Shown one piece after another: positions 52,370-61,400 of a stretch of 64,000 bases of DNA. The position numbers were made by a program, and so were the translations under genes. Within the stretch, counting starts at the first letter, position 1; every line of letters starts with the position of its first letter. The notes under the pieces were generated by a model that did not search any database, was not told the origin of the DNA, and saw only the letters and a list, made by a program, of their open reading frames with translations. The stretch covers positions 1 through 64,000 of the forward strand of contig NZ_JAQGCZ010000009.1 of the NCBI RefSeq assembly GCF_027706845.1, given 5' to 3'. The stretch is from Mycolicibacterium sp. BiH015 (GTDB lineage Bacteria; Actinomycetota; Actinomycetes; Mycobacteriales; Mycobacteriaceae).

Positions 52370-52868
52370 TCTGTGCAATCCAATCGGAGGTGAAGCGCTG
52401 AAGTTGCGGGATCTCGGTGACGATCTGACCGCAGATGGCTTTCTCGACCCGGCTTCCGACGATCGGGATCTTCACCTCCACGGTTCCGGTGAAGCTGAAT
52501 CGCGAACCGTCCGACACCGGAGCGACTGTGGCGCTTCCCACACCCGAACCCGGAACGCCGGAGGCAGAGATCGTGACCGCGCCGGCTACCGCATCGGCAC
52601 CTGTGCGGTGCCACGTCTCGGTGCGCACGATCGAGAGGTTGCCTCTGAACACCTTGGTCAGCGGTCCGGGCAGCAGGTCGTTGCGCAGGTCCTGGGTGGT
52701 CGCGACCGAGACCGCGCCGTCGGCATCGACGTCGAGCCTGTCCAGCGTGGTTGTACCACCGCCGAACTCGGCGATCCGGTCACGCCAGTACTCCTCGTCG
52801 CCGAAGGCGGCGAGGATCTGCTCGACCCCGGCCGGTGAATCCGTCTGGACGTCAAAGGGTGTGGGCAT
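52362..52868 (-). CDS. DUF2505 (START-like) family protein
   Basis: 168 residues, common in mycobacteria and of unknown function. The order of strands, starting FDVQTDSPAGVEQILAAFGDEEYWRDRIAEFGG, then TTQDLRNDLLPGPLTKVFRGNL and the C-terminal VEKAICGQIVTEIPQLQRFTSDWI, fits the DUF2505 hydrophobic-ligand-binding-like fold. Middle gene of a three-gene operon: 12 bp after the flavodoxin-like gene, overlapping the nitroreductase gene. Confidence 0.8.
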   Translation of the reverse strand: MPTPFDVQTDSPAGVEQILAAFGDEEYWRDRIAEFGGGTTTLDRLDVDADGAVSVATTQDLRNDLLPGPLTKVFRGNLSIVRTETWHRTGADAVAGAVTISASGVPGSGVGSATVAPVSDGSRFSFTGTVEVKIPIVGSRVEKAICGQIVTEIPQLQRFTSDWIAQNG

Positions 52869-52880
52869 GGCGCGGCCTAC

Positions 52881-53528
52881 TCACCGTCCTCCGAACAACC
52901 GGTCCGCCAGCCTGCCCGCAAACGCCCGAGCTTGATCCACCTGTGCGGCACTGATATTCGTCGGCGGTATCTTGACGCCCAGATAGCGGTCCTTGTACTC
53001 GCCCGACCCCAGATAGCTCGTCAGCGACAGCATGGACTGCAGCTGTCCACCCGGATATTCGAAATGGATGCTGTCGACGAAGCGGCCGCCCCGCTTGTCG
53101 GCGAGCTCGCGGACCGCCTCCAGGTTCTCCCGCCAGTAGCGCCGGCACACGGTGAACACCGCGTAGGGCGTGCCGTCGAGCACCGCGGCGTCGCTGGATT
53201 CGAGGAAGGACCGCAGCGGCATGCTCACCGTCCGCCACCAGGTCGGCGACCCCAAGACGACGAGGTCGTACTGCCCCGCCCGCACCGCCTCGGGCGTGCG
53301 GATCTCGCCCGTCTCCCCCTTGCCCTGAGCCTTGAACACACTGAACATGTCCGGCCACACGCTGCGCATGGGGAAGCGGGTGAACGGTTCGGAGTACTGC
53401 GCGTCGACGAACTCGATCGGCGCCATCTGCACCTCGCACCCGCGGTCGCGCAGGACGTCGGCGGCGGCGTCGAGGACCTTCTGTGTCTGCCCGGTGTAGG
53501 AGTAGTAGACGAACAGAACCCGGCTCAT
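52881..53528 (-). CDS. Flavodoxin-like FMN protein
   Basis: 215 residues from the ATG at 53528, which follows AAGGTG. FMN phosphate loop YYSYTGQTQ near residue 10, LVVLGSPTWWRTVSMPLRSFL for the ring, VFTVCRRYW. A flavodoxin/NAD(P)H dehydrogenase-like fold, longer than a simple flavodoxin. First gene of an operon with DUF2505 and nitroreductase; it might carry electrons to the latter or to the lipid oxidases. Divergent from the LCMT-family methyltransferase with 98 bp between. Confidence 0.85.
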   Translation of the reverse strand: MSRVLFVYYSYTGQTQKVLDAAADVLRDRGCEVQMAPIEFVDAQYSEPFTRFPMRSVWPDMFSVFKAQGKGETGEIRTPEAVRAGQYDLVVLGSPTWWRTVSMPLRSFLESSDAAVLDGTPYAVFTVCRRYWRENLEAVRELADKRGGRFVDSIHFEYPGGQLQSMLSLTSYLGSGEYKDRYLGVKIPPTNISAAQVDQARAFAGRLADRLFGGR

Positions 53529-53626
53529 GCGGCGCACCTTGAGTTTTCCGATACTGCATGCATCTCTGCTCCTTCCGGTGTGGGGCTGATTGTTCCCCGG
53601 CGGCGTTTGCGCATAGCCTCTCCTGC

Positions 53627-54457
53627 ATGACGGACAAGGTTTCCATCGATCTGACCGGGCCGGCCCAGACGATGCTGACGACCCTCTATCTGAAAGCCCT
53701 CGACGCCGACTTCGAGCGCCCCGTTCTCGGCGACAGGTTCGCCAAAGAGGCGATCGAGCGCATCGACTACGACTGGAATGATCTCGGCGTCGACGGCAAG
53801 TGGGCGCCCATCGTCACCGTCCGCACCGCGCAGTACGACATCTGGGCCAAGCAGTTCATCGCGGCGCACGGCCCCTGCACGGTGGTGCACCTCGGGTGCG
53901 GGCTCGACAGCCGCGTGTTCCGCGTCGACCCCGGACCCGACGTGCAGTGGTACGACGTCGATTTCCCCGGCGTCATCGAGCTGCGCGAACAGGTCTACCC
54001 GTCGCGGCCGAACTACCACCTGCTCCCGACCCCGGCCACGGAACTGTCCTGGCTCGACCAGATCCCGGCCGACAAGCCGGTGCTGTTCCTGGCCGAGGGC
54101 ATCAGCATGTACCTGACGGAAGAGGACGGCATCGCTCTGCTGCGCCGCGTCGTGGACCGATTCCCGTCCGGCGAGTTGCAGATCGATTTCTACAACTGGG
54201 TCGGTATCCGGTCGCAGAAGACCCAGACCCTGGTGCGCAAGACCGGATCCACGCTGCACTGGGCGGTCAACAGTCCCGACGACATCCTCTCCAACGTCGC
54301 CGGGACCCGGCTGCTGGCGTCGGTGACGATCTTCAGCGCCAGTACCGCACCCCGCGCGTCGAAACTCTTCAAAGCCCTGGGGCGCGCCATTCGTGTTGTG
54401 CCGCCGGTGCGTAACGCCCTGCAATATCACCGCTACGCATTCGGGCCCGTCAGCTGA
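53627..54457 (+). CDS. LCMT-family SAM-dependent methyltransferase (second copy)
   Basis: 276 residues. GPAQTMLTTLYLKALDAD start, LGDRFAKEAIERIDYDW, SAM motif VVHLGCGLDSRVFRVDPGP, YDVDFPGVIELR and FLAEGISMYLTEED. Same family as the 41227 gene and the usual PPM/LCMT mycobacterial set; its position next to papA5 (7 bp between converging stops) suggests methylation of a polyketide intermediate or product. It is not of the same family as the known phthiotriol methyltransferase Rv2952 as far as I can judge. Confidence 0.83.
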   Translation: MTDKVSIDLTGPAQTMLTTLYLKALDADFERPVLGDRFAKEAIERIDYDWNDLGVDGKWAPIVTVRTAQYDIWAKQFIAAHGPCTVVHLGCGLDSRVFRVDPGPDVQWYDVDFPGVIELREQVYPSRPNYHLLPTPATELSWLDQIPADKPVLFLAEGISMYLTEEDGIALLRRVVDRFPSGELQIDFYNWVGIRSQKTQTLVRKTGSTLHWAVNSPDDILSNVAGTRLLASVTIFSASTAPRASKLFKALGRAIRVVPPVRNALQYHRYAFGPVS

Positions 54458-54464
54458 CACTGAG

Positions 54465-55721
54465 TCAGCCGACCCGAGCCGTGGCCTGCTGCGCGGCGAT
54501 GCCGCGCAGCAGCGACTCGATCGCCTGCACGGACTTCTCCGGTTGCGGTCCGTGCGAGTGGTATTCGATCATCAGCCGGCCCGCGAAGATCTTGCTGGTG
54601 TAGATCTCGATACCCGCACCGACGGCGAAGTACAGCTCGCCGTGGCTGGCCGCGAGCTCCATCTCGGGAGGCATCCGCATCGGGGGGACGATGCCGTTGT
54701 CGGTGAACATCACGACGTCGGGCAGCCCGGGCGGGTTGCCCACGTACTGGGGGCTGAAATGCAGGAAGCTCTGCTGGATCACGCCCTCGGCGATGTCCTT
54801 CTTGAAGGTGTCGTTGATGTCGCGGGCGAGGTCGACGACGTCGGTGCCGGGGTTGATCTCGGCCAGGTAGGTGGCGATGCCGACGGGGTTGGTGCACTCG
54901 GTGGCCGAGACCGGTGGGGACAGCAGATAGCGCAGATCGACCGGATACACGTAGGGCACAGGGATGTTCGGCGTCTCGCGCAACTGCCACTCGGCCATCA
55001 GGATCGCCGCGGACAACAGGCTGTTCAGGCCGAGCTTGTTGGCCCGGCAGAACGCGATGATGTTGTCGGTCTCGGCCTCGGAGAGCTTGCAGAACTCCAT
55101 CGGGACACGTTGCGGCAGAGCCGGATTGGTGTCCGAAGGCGCCCTTCGAGACGGCGGTACGTCGTAGGCGAACATCGCGGCGAGCAACCGCTCCAGGCCC
55201 GACCGTAGCTTCTTCTCCACCCCGCGGTCAGACAGCACCGACTCCAGCGACGTCGGCACCGGTGCCACCGGCGCCTGTCGTGTGGTGCCGGTGGTCACAA
55301 GGTCGGTGTAGGTCGAGAAGAGCTCCTCCACAAGGCTGAACTGGTGATGGCCGTCGGCGAGGCTGTGGTGGATGTACAGCGTCAGATGCGTCTCGTCGTC
55401 GCGCCGGGTGAGACGCAGGTGGGTCAGCGCGGCGGTCTGGTCGAACAGCAGGGGCGGCGCTTCGGCGTCGCCGGTGAGCTCGACGACCTCCAGCCCCTCG
55501 TGCATCAGGTCGTCGAGGACGATCTCCCACTTGCCGTCGGGCAGCTGCTCGAGGTGACCGTTGAGCACCGGATGCGCCTGCAGCAGCGCGTCGAAGGCCT
55601 CCGACAGTGCGTCGACGTCGACGGTGCCACGCACGTGGGCGGCCAGGCCGACGAAGTTCTGCGTCTCGGCGAACATCTCCTCGCTGCGTGCCAGCTTTCT
55701 GATGCCCGATGACGGAAACAT
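54465..55721 (-). CDS. papA5: PapA5-like acyltransferase (phthiocerol diesterification)
   Basis: 418 residues. Very close to M. tuberculosis PapA5, which transfers mycocerosyl chains from Mas to phthiocerol: begins MFPSSGIRKLARSEEMFAET, active motif IHHSLADGHH (His118/119, Asp123), IPVPYVYPVDLRYLLSPPV, GVIQQSFLHF, PPGLPDVV. It lies 37 bp after drrC, as the last gene of the ppsE-drrABC-papA5 run, exactly the M. tuberculosis order. In M. tuberculosis mas follows; here the Mas-like PKS is 44 kb away at the other end of the window. Confidence 0.95.
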   Translation of the reverse strand: MFPSSGIRKLARSEEMFAETQNFVGLAAHVRGTVDVDALSEAFDALLQAHPVLNGHLEQLPDGKWEIVLDDLMHEGLEVVELTGDAEAPPLLFDQTAALTHLRLTRRDDETHLTLYIHHSLADGHHQFSLVEELFSTYTDLVTTGTTRQAPVAPVPTSLESVLSDRGVEKKLRSGLERLLAAMFAYDVPPSRRAPSDTNPALPQRVPMEFCKLSEAETDNIIAFCRANKLGLNSLLSAAILMAEWQLRETPNIPVPYVYPVDLRYLLSPPVSATECTNPVGIATYLAEINPGTDVVDLARDINDTFKKDIAEGVIQQSFLHFSPQYVGNPPGLPDVVMFTDNGIVPPMRMPPEMELAASHGELYFAVGAGIEIYTSKIFAGRLMIEYHSHGPQPEKSVQAIESLLRGIAAQQATARVG

Positions 55722-55758
55722 GAGTACCCAACTCCCTCGAGATGTTGTTCGGCTTGTG

Positions 55759-56601
55759 TCAGCCGCGCTTGCTGGCCTTGCGATAGCCGATCGCCAGCGG
55801 CAGCGCGCAGACTGCGCCGATACCTGCCGCCCACAACACCGAGAACAGGACCGGTTGCGCGATCGGACCTTCCAGCGACAGGCCCTTCATCGCCTCGATC
55901 GTAGTGCTGACGGGCTGGTTTTCGACGAACGGCTGCAGCCACTCCGGGTACTGGTCGAGCGGCACGAAACCGATCGAGAAGAACATCAGGATCGCGATGA
56001 CGATCTCGGTGGCCTGCGGGGCGATGGTGCTCGAAGAGAACAGCGCCAGCGTCAGCACCGCGGCCGACAGGGCGACCCCGAACAGGGCGGGCATGAACAC
56101 CCACAGGATCGCGGCCGGGACGCCCTGCTCGAAGCGGAACCCGAGCAGCAACCCCACCGACATGACGACGAGGGTGATCACCACGATGCGCACGAAGTCG
56201 GCCGTGAGCCTGGCCAGCAGCCCGGCCGCGCGGTGCACCGGAACCACCCAGAAGCGAGACAGCAGGCCGACCTCGCGTTCCCGCATGATGCCGACCGCCC
56301 CGATGATCGAACCGGTCATCCCGCCCACCAGGGCCACCAGCGGCACCTGGCCGTACAGCCCGCTGTGGCCGGTGACCTGTTCGATGACATCTCCGAGCAC
56401 GATGTCCAGCGCCACCAGGAACACCGCGGGCATCACCATCGACTGCACCAGGGTCGCCGGATCGCGGCTCCAGCGCCGCAGGATGCGCGCCGTCAACACC
56501 ATCACCTGCGGCAGCAGCCGTTTCGGTGAGTTCTCCCAGATCCTCTCGCGGCGGTGTCTGCCGCCGGGCCGGTAAGGCGCCGTGGACGACTGAAGGCTCA
56601 T
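55759..56601 (-). CDS. drrC: DrrC, ABC-2 type permease
   Basis: 280 residues, ABC-2 membrane protein of the lipid exporter DrrABC. About six hydrophobic segments (for example IVVITLVVMSVGLLLGF and AAVLTLALFSSSTIA), MREREVGLLSRFWVVPVHR loop and FSIGFVPLDQYPEWLQPFVENQP, typical of DrrC. ATG at 56601 overlaps the drrB stop (ATGA). Moves phthiocerol-type lipids across the membrane with DrrA and DrrB. Confidence 0.93.
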   Translation of the reverse strand: MSLQSSTAPYRPGGRHRRERIWENSPKRLLPQVMVLTARILRRWSRDPATLVQSMVMPAVFLVALDIVLGDVIEQVTGHSGLYGQVPLVALVGGMTGSIIGAVGIMREREVGLLSRFWVVPVHRAAGLLARLTADFVRIVVITLVVMSVGLLLGFRFEQGVPAAILWVFMPALFGVALSAAVLTLALFSSSTIAPQATEIVIAILMFFSIGFVPLDQYPEWLQPFVENQPVSTTIEAMKGLSLEGPIAQPVLFSVLWAAGIGAVCALPLAIGYRKASKRG

Positions 56602-57443
56602 GAGCGTCGCCGCTTCCCGCTCACCCAGGTATGCAGCGCCAGTGCGACCACGATGCAGCCGACGGCCCACAGAATGCCGGGGCCCAGCACTGACAACGTC
56701 GGCTCGGGCGCCGCTGCGGTGCTGTCACCGGCCAGCGCCTGCAGCCCGTAAACCCATTGCGACAGCGGCTGATTGCGTACGAACCCCTGAATCCAGTCGG
56801 GGAACCGCTCGACCGGCTGAAGGCCGACCGACGCCAAACCGAGTGTCAGCTGGGGAATCAGCATCATCGGGGCGGTCGCCTCGGGGTTCTGCGTGGCGAT
56901 GCCGATCAGGTCGCCGATGATCGCGAGCGCCGCGCCGATCAGCAGGACGAGGCCGACGAACCCGAGTGCGTGCAGCACACCGTTGTCGAATCGGAACCCG
57001 ATGACATACCCGCACGCCACCGACACCACCAGCGCGATACAGCAGCGGTACATACTCGCCGTCATCCGCGACGCCAGCGGGGTGATCGACGGAATCGGCA
57101 TGGCGCGGAACCGCCGGTTGATGCCCTGCACGGAGTCCGTCGCCGACCGGAACGCCGCCGAGATCGCCGCGAACCAGATCGCCTGCAGGATGATCAGCGG
57201 TGTCAGGTACTGCGCGTAGCTGCTCAGCGGCTGCACCGCGCCCATCATCTGTTTGAGCGGAAGGTAATAGCCGATCGTGAAGACGATCGACCCGACGATC
57301 TGGGTGCCGAGCTCGCCGTTGCGCAGCGTCGGGATGATCATCCGGATGGTCAGCACCCACCACTGCTGGATCGCCGACACCGGCGGCCGAACGCCGCGCG
57401 GGATAGCCGCCGAGCGTTGAGGAATCGCGGTCTGCTCGATCAC
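56598..57443 (-). CDS. drrB: DrrB, ABC-2 type permease
   Basis: 281 residues. ABC-2 permease paired with DrrC, six hydrophobic segments (IVGSIVFTIGYYLPL, ALGFVGLVLLIGAALAIIG and others), and a conserved VERFPDWIQGFVRNQPLSQW. Its start overlaps drrA by 4 bp and its stop overlaps drrC by 4 bp, so the three genes are coupled. Confidence 0.93.
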   Translation of the reverse strand: MIEQTAIPQRSAAIPRGVRPPVSAIQQWWVLTIRMIIPTLRNGELGTQIVGSIVFTIGYYLPLKQMMGAVQPLSSYAQYLTPLIILQAIWFAAISAAFRSATDSVQGINRRFRAMPIPSITPLASRMTASMYRCCIALVVSVACGYVIGFRFDNGVLHALGFVGLVLLIGAALAIIGDLIGIATQNPEATAPMMLIPQLTLGLASVGLQPVERFPDWIQGFVRNQPLSQWVYGLQALAGDSTAAAPEPTLSVLGPGILWAVGCIVVALALHTWVSGKRRRS

Positions 57444-58447
57444 GCGTAGGCGCCCGCGTCCGCCGCAGAGAGCTCCTCGTCGTCCTCGATGGTCTTCGGG
57501 TGATCCCCGGTGAGGGCGAGGAACACCTCGTCGAGAGACGGACGGCGCAGCGCGATGTCAGTGAGGTCGATGTTGGCCTCGCTGAGCAGGTGCAGAGCCT
57601 GCATCAGGGTGCCCGGCCCGTCGGGCGCCGGCATCGAGATCCGGTCCGAGGTGTCGCTCAGAGCGGCCCGGTGCGCGTCGGGCAGCAGCGGACCGAGGAT
57701 CCTGGCCACCTCCGGGATGTCGCTGAGCTGTCGCGGCACGATCTCGCAGTAGGTGCCGCCGGTGCGCTCCTTGAGCTGATCCGCGGTTCCCTCGGCGATG
57801 ACGGTGCCCTTGTCGATCACGATGATGCGGTCGCTGAGCAGGTCGGCCTCTTCGAGGTACTGGGTGGTCAGCAACGTCGCGATCCCGGCTTCCTTGAAGT
57901 CGGTGACAAGTTCCCAAATGGCTTGCCGGCTGCGGGGATCAAGTCCCGTGGTGGGTTCGTCGAGGAACACCACCTCCGGCCGCACGACCAGACCGCACGC
58001 GATGTCGATCCGGCGCTTCATGCCGCCGGAGTAGTTGCCCACTGCGCGGTCGCCGGCATGCACCAGATCGAACTGCTCCAGCAGCTCCTGCGCGCGCTGT
58101 TTGGCGACCTTCTTCTTCAGACCCTGCAGGCGCCCGAACATCAGCAGGTTCTCGCGGCCGGTCAGCAGGTCGTCCAACGCGGCGTGCTGACCGGTGAGCA
58201 TCAGCGCCCGGCGGACCCCCGCCGGGTCGCTGACCACGTCGTGACCGGCGATCAGTGCGCGTCCGCTGTCCGGCTTGATCAGTGTGGACAGGATGTTCAC
58301 CGTGGTCGTCTTGCCCGCACCGTTGGGCCCGAGCAGGCCCAGTACCTCACCGCGCTCCACCTCGAAGCTGACGTCGCGCAGCGCGGTGACCGAGCCGAAC
58401 GACTTCTTGATGCCGGCGACGACGACGGCCTTCTCTGAGCTGGACAT
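57440..58447 (-). CDS. drrA: DrrA, ABC transporter ATPase (DrrA/daunorubicin-resistance type)
   Basis: 335 residues. Walker A GPNGAGKTT, signature NYSGGMKRR, Walker B VVFLDEPTTGLD, VTDFKEAGIATLLTTQY, then the C-terminal extension that marks DrrA-like ATPases. Energises export of the lipid by DrrB-DrrC. ATG at 58447; 20 bp after the ppsE stop. Confidence 0.95.
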   Translation of the reverse strand: MSSSEKAVVVAGIKKSFGSVTALRDVSFEVERGEVLGLLGPNGAGKTTTVNILSTLIKPDSGRALIAGHDVVSDPAGVRRALMLTGQHAALDDLLTGRENLLMFGRLQGLKKKVAKQRAQELLEQFDLVHAGDRAVGNYSGGMKRRIDIACGLVVRPEVVFLDEPTTGLDPRSRQAIWELVTDFKEAGIATLLTTQYLEEADLLSDRIIVIDKGTVIAEGTADQLKERTGGTYCEIVPRQLSDIPEVARILGPLLPDAHRAALSDTSDRISMPAPDGPGTLMQALHLLSEANIDLTDIALRRPSLDEVFLALTGDHPKTIEDDEELSAADAGAYA

Positions 58448-58467
58448 GCCCGCTCCCCTCTACCCGC

Positions 58468-61400
58468 TCACGACAGATCGACCAGCGCCAGCTCTTCACC
58501 GGCCGTGTCGCTGTCCGCCTCGGCCAGCGCTTCCCTGGTGATCTCCAGGACGGCGGCCGAGTACTGCCGGGCAAAGGATTCCACATCGGTGGGCCCGAGA
58601 CGCCGATTGTCGTACCACCAGTCGATATGGAGCACGCCCGCCGTGCGGTACACCCGCAGTTCGATCGCGTGGCCCAGACCCGGGAGCGTGTCGCGGATCG
58701 GCATCGCCGTGTCCGCGTCGAATTGCACCGGGGCGTCATCGGGCTGTTCCGACGGCACCTCGGGGATGGTCCCGACGTGGGAGAACAGGATGTCGGCGGG
58801 CCGACTCGCAGACAGCGCCCGCGCGGTGGGCGCGAACAGGTAGCGAAGCAGCCCGTAACCGATCCCGTAATGCGGTACCGCGTCCAGCGTCTCGTGTACC
58901 TCCGAGAGCGACTCGGCCGCGCTGCCGGCCCTGCGGGCGTGCAGCACCACCGGATGCAGCGTGGTGAACCATCCGACCGTGCGCTGCAAATCCACGTCTG
59001 GCTTGAGCACCGAACGGCCACGGCCGCCCAGGTCGACGGCCACCGCACCCTCGCCGACCGTCGTGGCCACGGTGCGGGCCAGCGCAGCCAACAGGATGTC
59101 CTCCACCGGGAGCCGCAGCCGTCTGCGGGCGTCGTCGAGTTCGCCGGTCTCGGCGGCCGACAGCGCCGACGAGACGCGCGCCACGTCGGCTGCGCCCGGA
59201 CGTCCCGACGCCTCTGCACCGGCGATGTGCAGCGTGGGCTTGCCCGCAACCTCCAGCCAGTAGTCCCGGCTCTCCAGTACCGCCGGGTGGCTGGCCAGGC
59301 CCGCGCACCGCTGTGACCACTCACGCCACGACGCGCCGACGGGTGCCAGCGCGATCTCCTCACCGGCCATCCGCTGGTTGAACGCGGTGAAGATGTCGGT
59401 GAGCAGGATGTCGCGGGACGCGCCGTCATCCCCGGAGCCGCCCGCGGTGCCGTGCAGGCTCAGCGCCAGATACGACGCACCACCGGCCACGCCCTGGACG
59501 AACGTCGCCGTCAGCGGCACCACGACCTGGTGCTCGCGGACCTGCTCGTCGAGGAAACCCAGCACCGCTTCGCGCTCCTGCGGACTGCCTGCGCCGACGC
59601 CGTCCGGCAACCGCCGGGTCACCAGCTCGGTGAACTCGGCGGGCTCGGCGATCGTCTGATCCCATGTGCCGGACCGCTCCACCAGATGCACCCGCAACGC
59701 GTCGTGCGCCGCCGTGACAGCGGTCAGCACCGCGCGCACGTCGGCCTCGCTCACATCGGAGCGCAGTCGCAGGATCACCGGGATGCGCCACCGGCCGATG
59801 TCGCTCAGGCCGTTCTCCAGGAAGTACGCGACGTTGGGCGGAACCGGCGGGTTCACCGTGTCGTCGAGTACCTGACGCGCCAAGCCGCCCTCGGCGTACC
59901 GCGCCGTCAGCACCTTGGCCAGCGCAGCGACCGTCTGATTCTCGTACAGATCCTGCGGGGTCAGATCGAGACCCTCGTGGCCCGCGGTCATCGCGACACT
60001 GATCGCGATGAGCGAATCACCGCCGATCTCGAAGAAGTTCGCGTTGCGCTCGACCGTGGCCACGCCGAGGCACTGCGCCCAGATCCGCTGCAGCGAGGCC
60101 TCCACCGTGGACGCGCCGCCGGCGGTCGCGGGCGCCGCGCCGCCAGTGCCGTTGGCGCCCACGCCGGAGGCGCCCGAACCGTTGGCGACCCACGCCGCAC
60201 CCGCGTTGTACTCGACCCAGTGACGCTGCTTGGCGAACGGATAGCCGGGAAGCGTGACCAGCTCGTGCGTCACCTCCGCACCCTGGTCCCAATCGACCTC
60301 GACGTCTGCGGCCCACAACTGCCCCAGCGCCAGCAGGAACGTTTCGTGGTCGCCGCGATTCTGGGCTTGATGCCGCATCAACCGCACCGCGCGGTGGCGT
60401 TCGGACCACCGCGGGTGGCGTCCCGCCGACGACGTCAGCGTGCCGCCGGGGCCGACCTCGATGAGCACCCTGTCCGGCATGGCCAGCAACGCGTCGAGCT
60501 CGTCGGCGAAACGGACGGTGGCCCGGATCTGACGCGCCCACGTGGCGGGGTTCGTCGCCTCGGCCGCTGTCATCGTCGTGCCGGTGACGTTGGACAGCAG
60601 CGGAATTCGCGGTTCGTGCAACGTCACCCGGGACAGGAACGCGCTGAACTCGGCGACCACCGAATCCATCAGGCGGGAATGGAACGCGTGCGAGGTGCGC
60701 ACCCGGCGCGCCGCGATGCCCTTCTCGGCCAGCGCCGCCTGGAACGCCCGGATCGCCTCGTCGCTGCCCGCGACCACGCAGCTGCCGGGATCGTTGACCG
60801 TCGCGATGTCGACGTCGGGGGTGAGGTGCTCGGCGACCGCCTCGGGACTCAGCGGCACCGCGACCATGACGCCGCGCGGCGCGGCGTGCATCAGCTTGGC
60901 CCGCATCGAGACCACCTTGACGGCGGTCTCCAGGTCGAAGACTCCGGCGATCGTCGCTGCCGGGTACTCACCGATGCTGTGCCCGGCCATGATGGAGGGC
61001 TGCACGCCGTAGGACTGGATCAGCTTCGCCAGCGCGTACTCGACGGTGAACAGTGCCGGCTGGGCGCGGTCGGTGGGCTCAAGGTTGCGTCCGGCACCGT
61101 CGAAGATCTCGGCCTTGAGGTCGTAACCCATCTCGGCGGAGAACAGGGCCGCGCACTCGTCGAAGTGGCGCGCGAACACGGGCTCGCTGTCGTAGAGGCC
61201 GCGCGCCATGCCGATGTGCTGTGCGCCCTGCCCGGGGAACAGGAACGCAACCCTGTCGGCCGACCGTTCCCCGTCCGGCAGTCCGGTGCCGATGAAGACG
61301 TTGTCGGTCACCCCGTCTGCCAGCGAGGCCGACAGCACGGCGGCGGCGTTCTGCTGATCCTGCACGACCGCCGCGAGCCGGACCGGCTCGGTGCGGCGCC

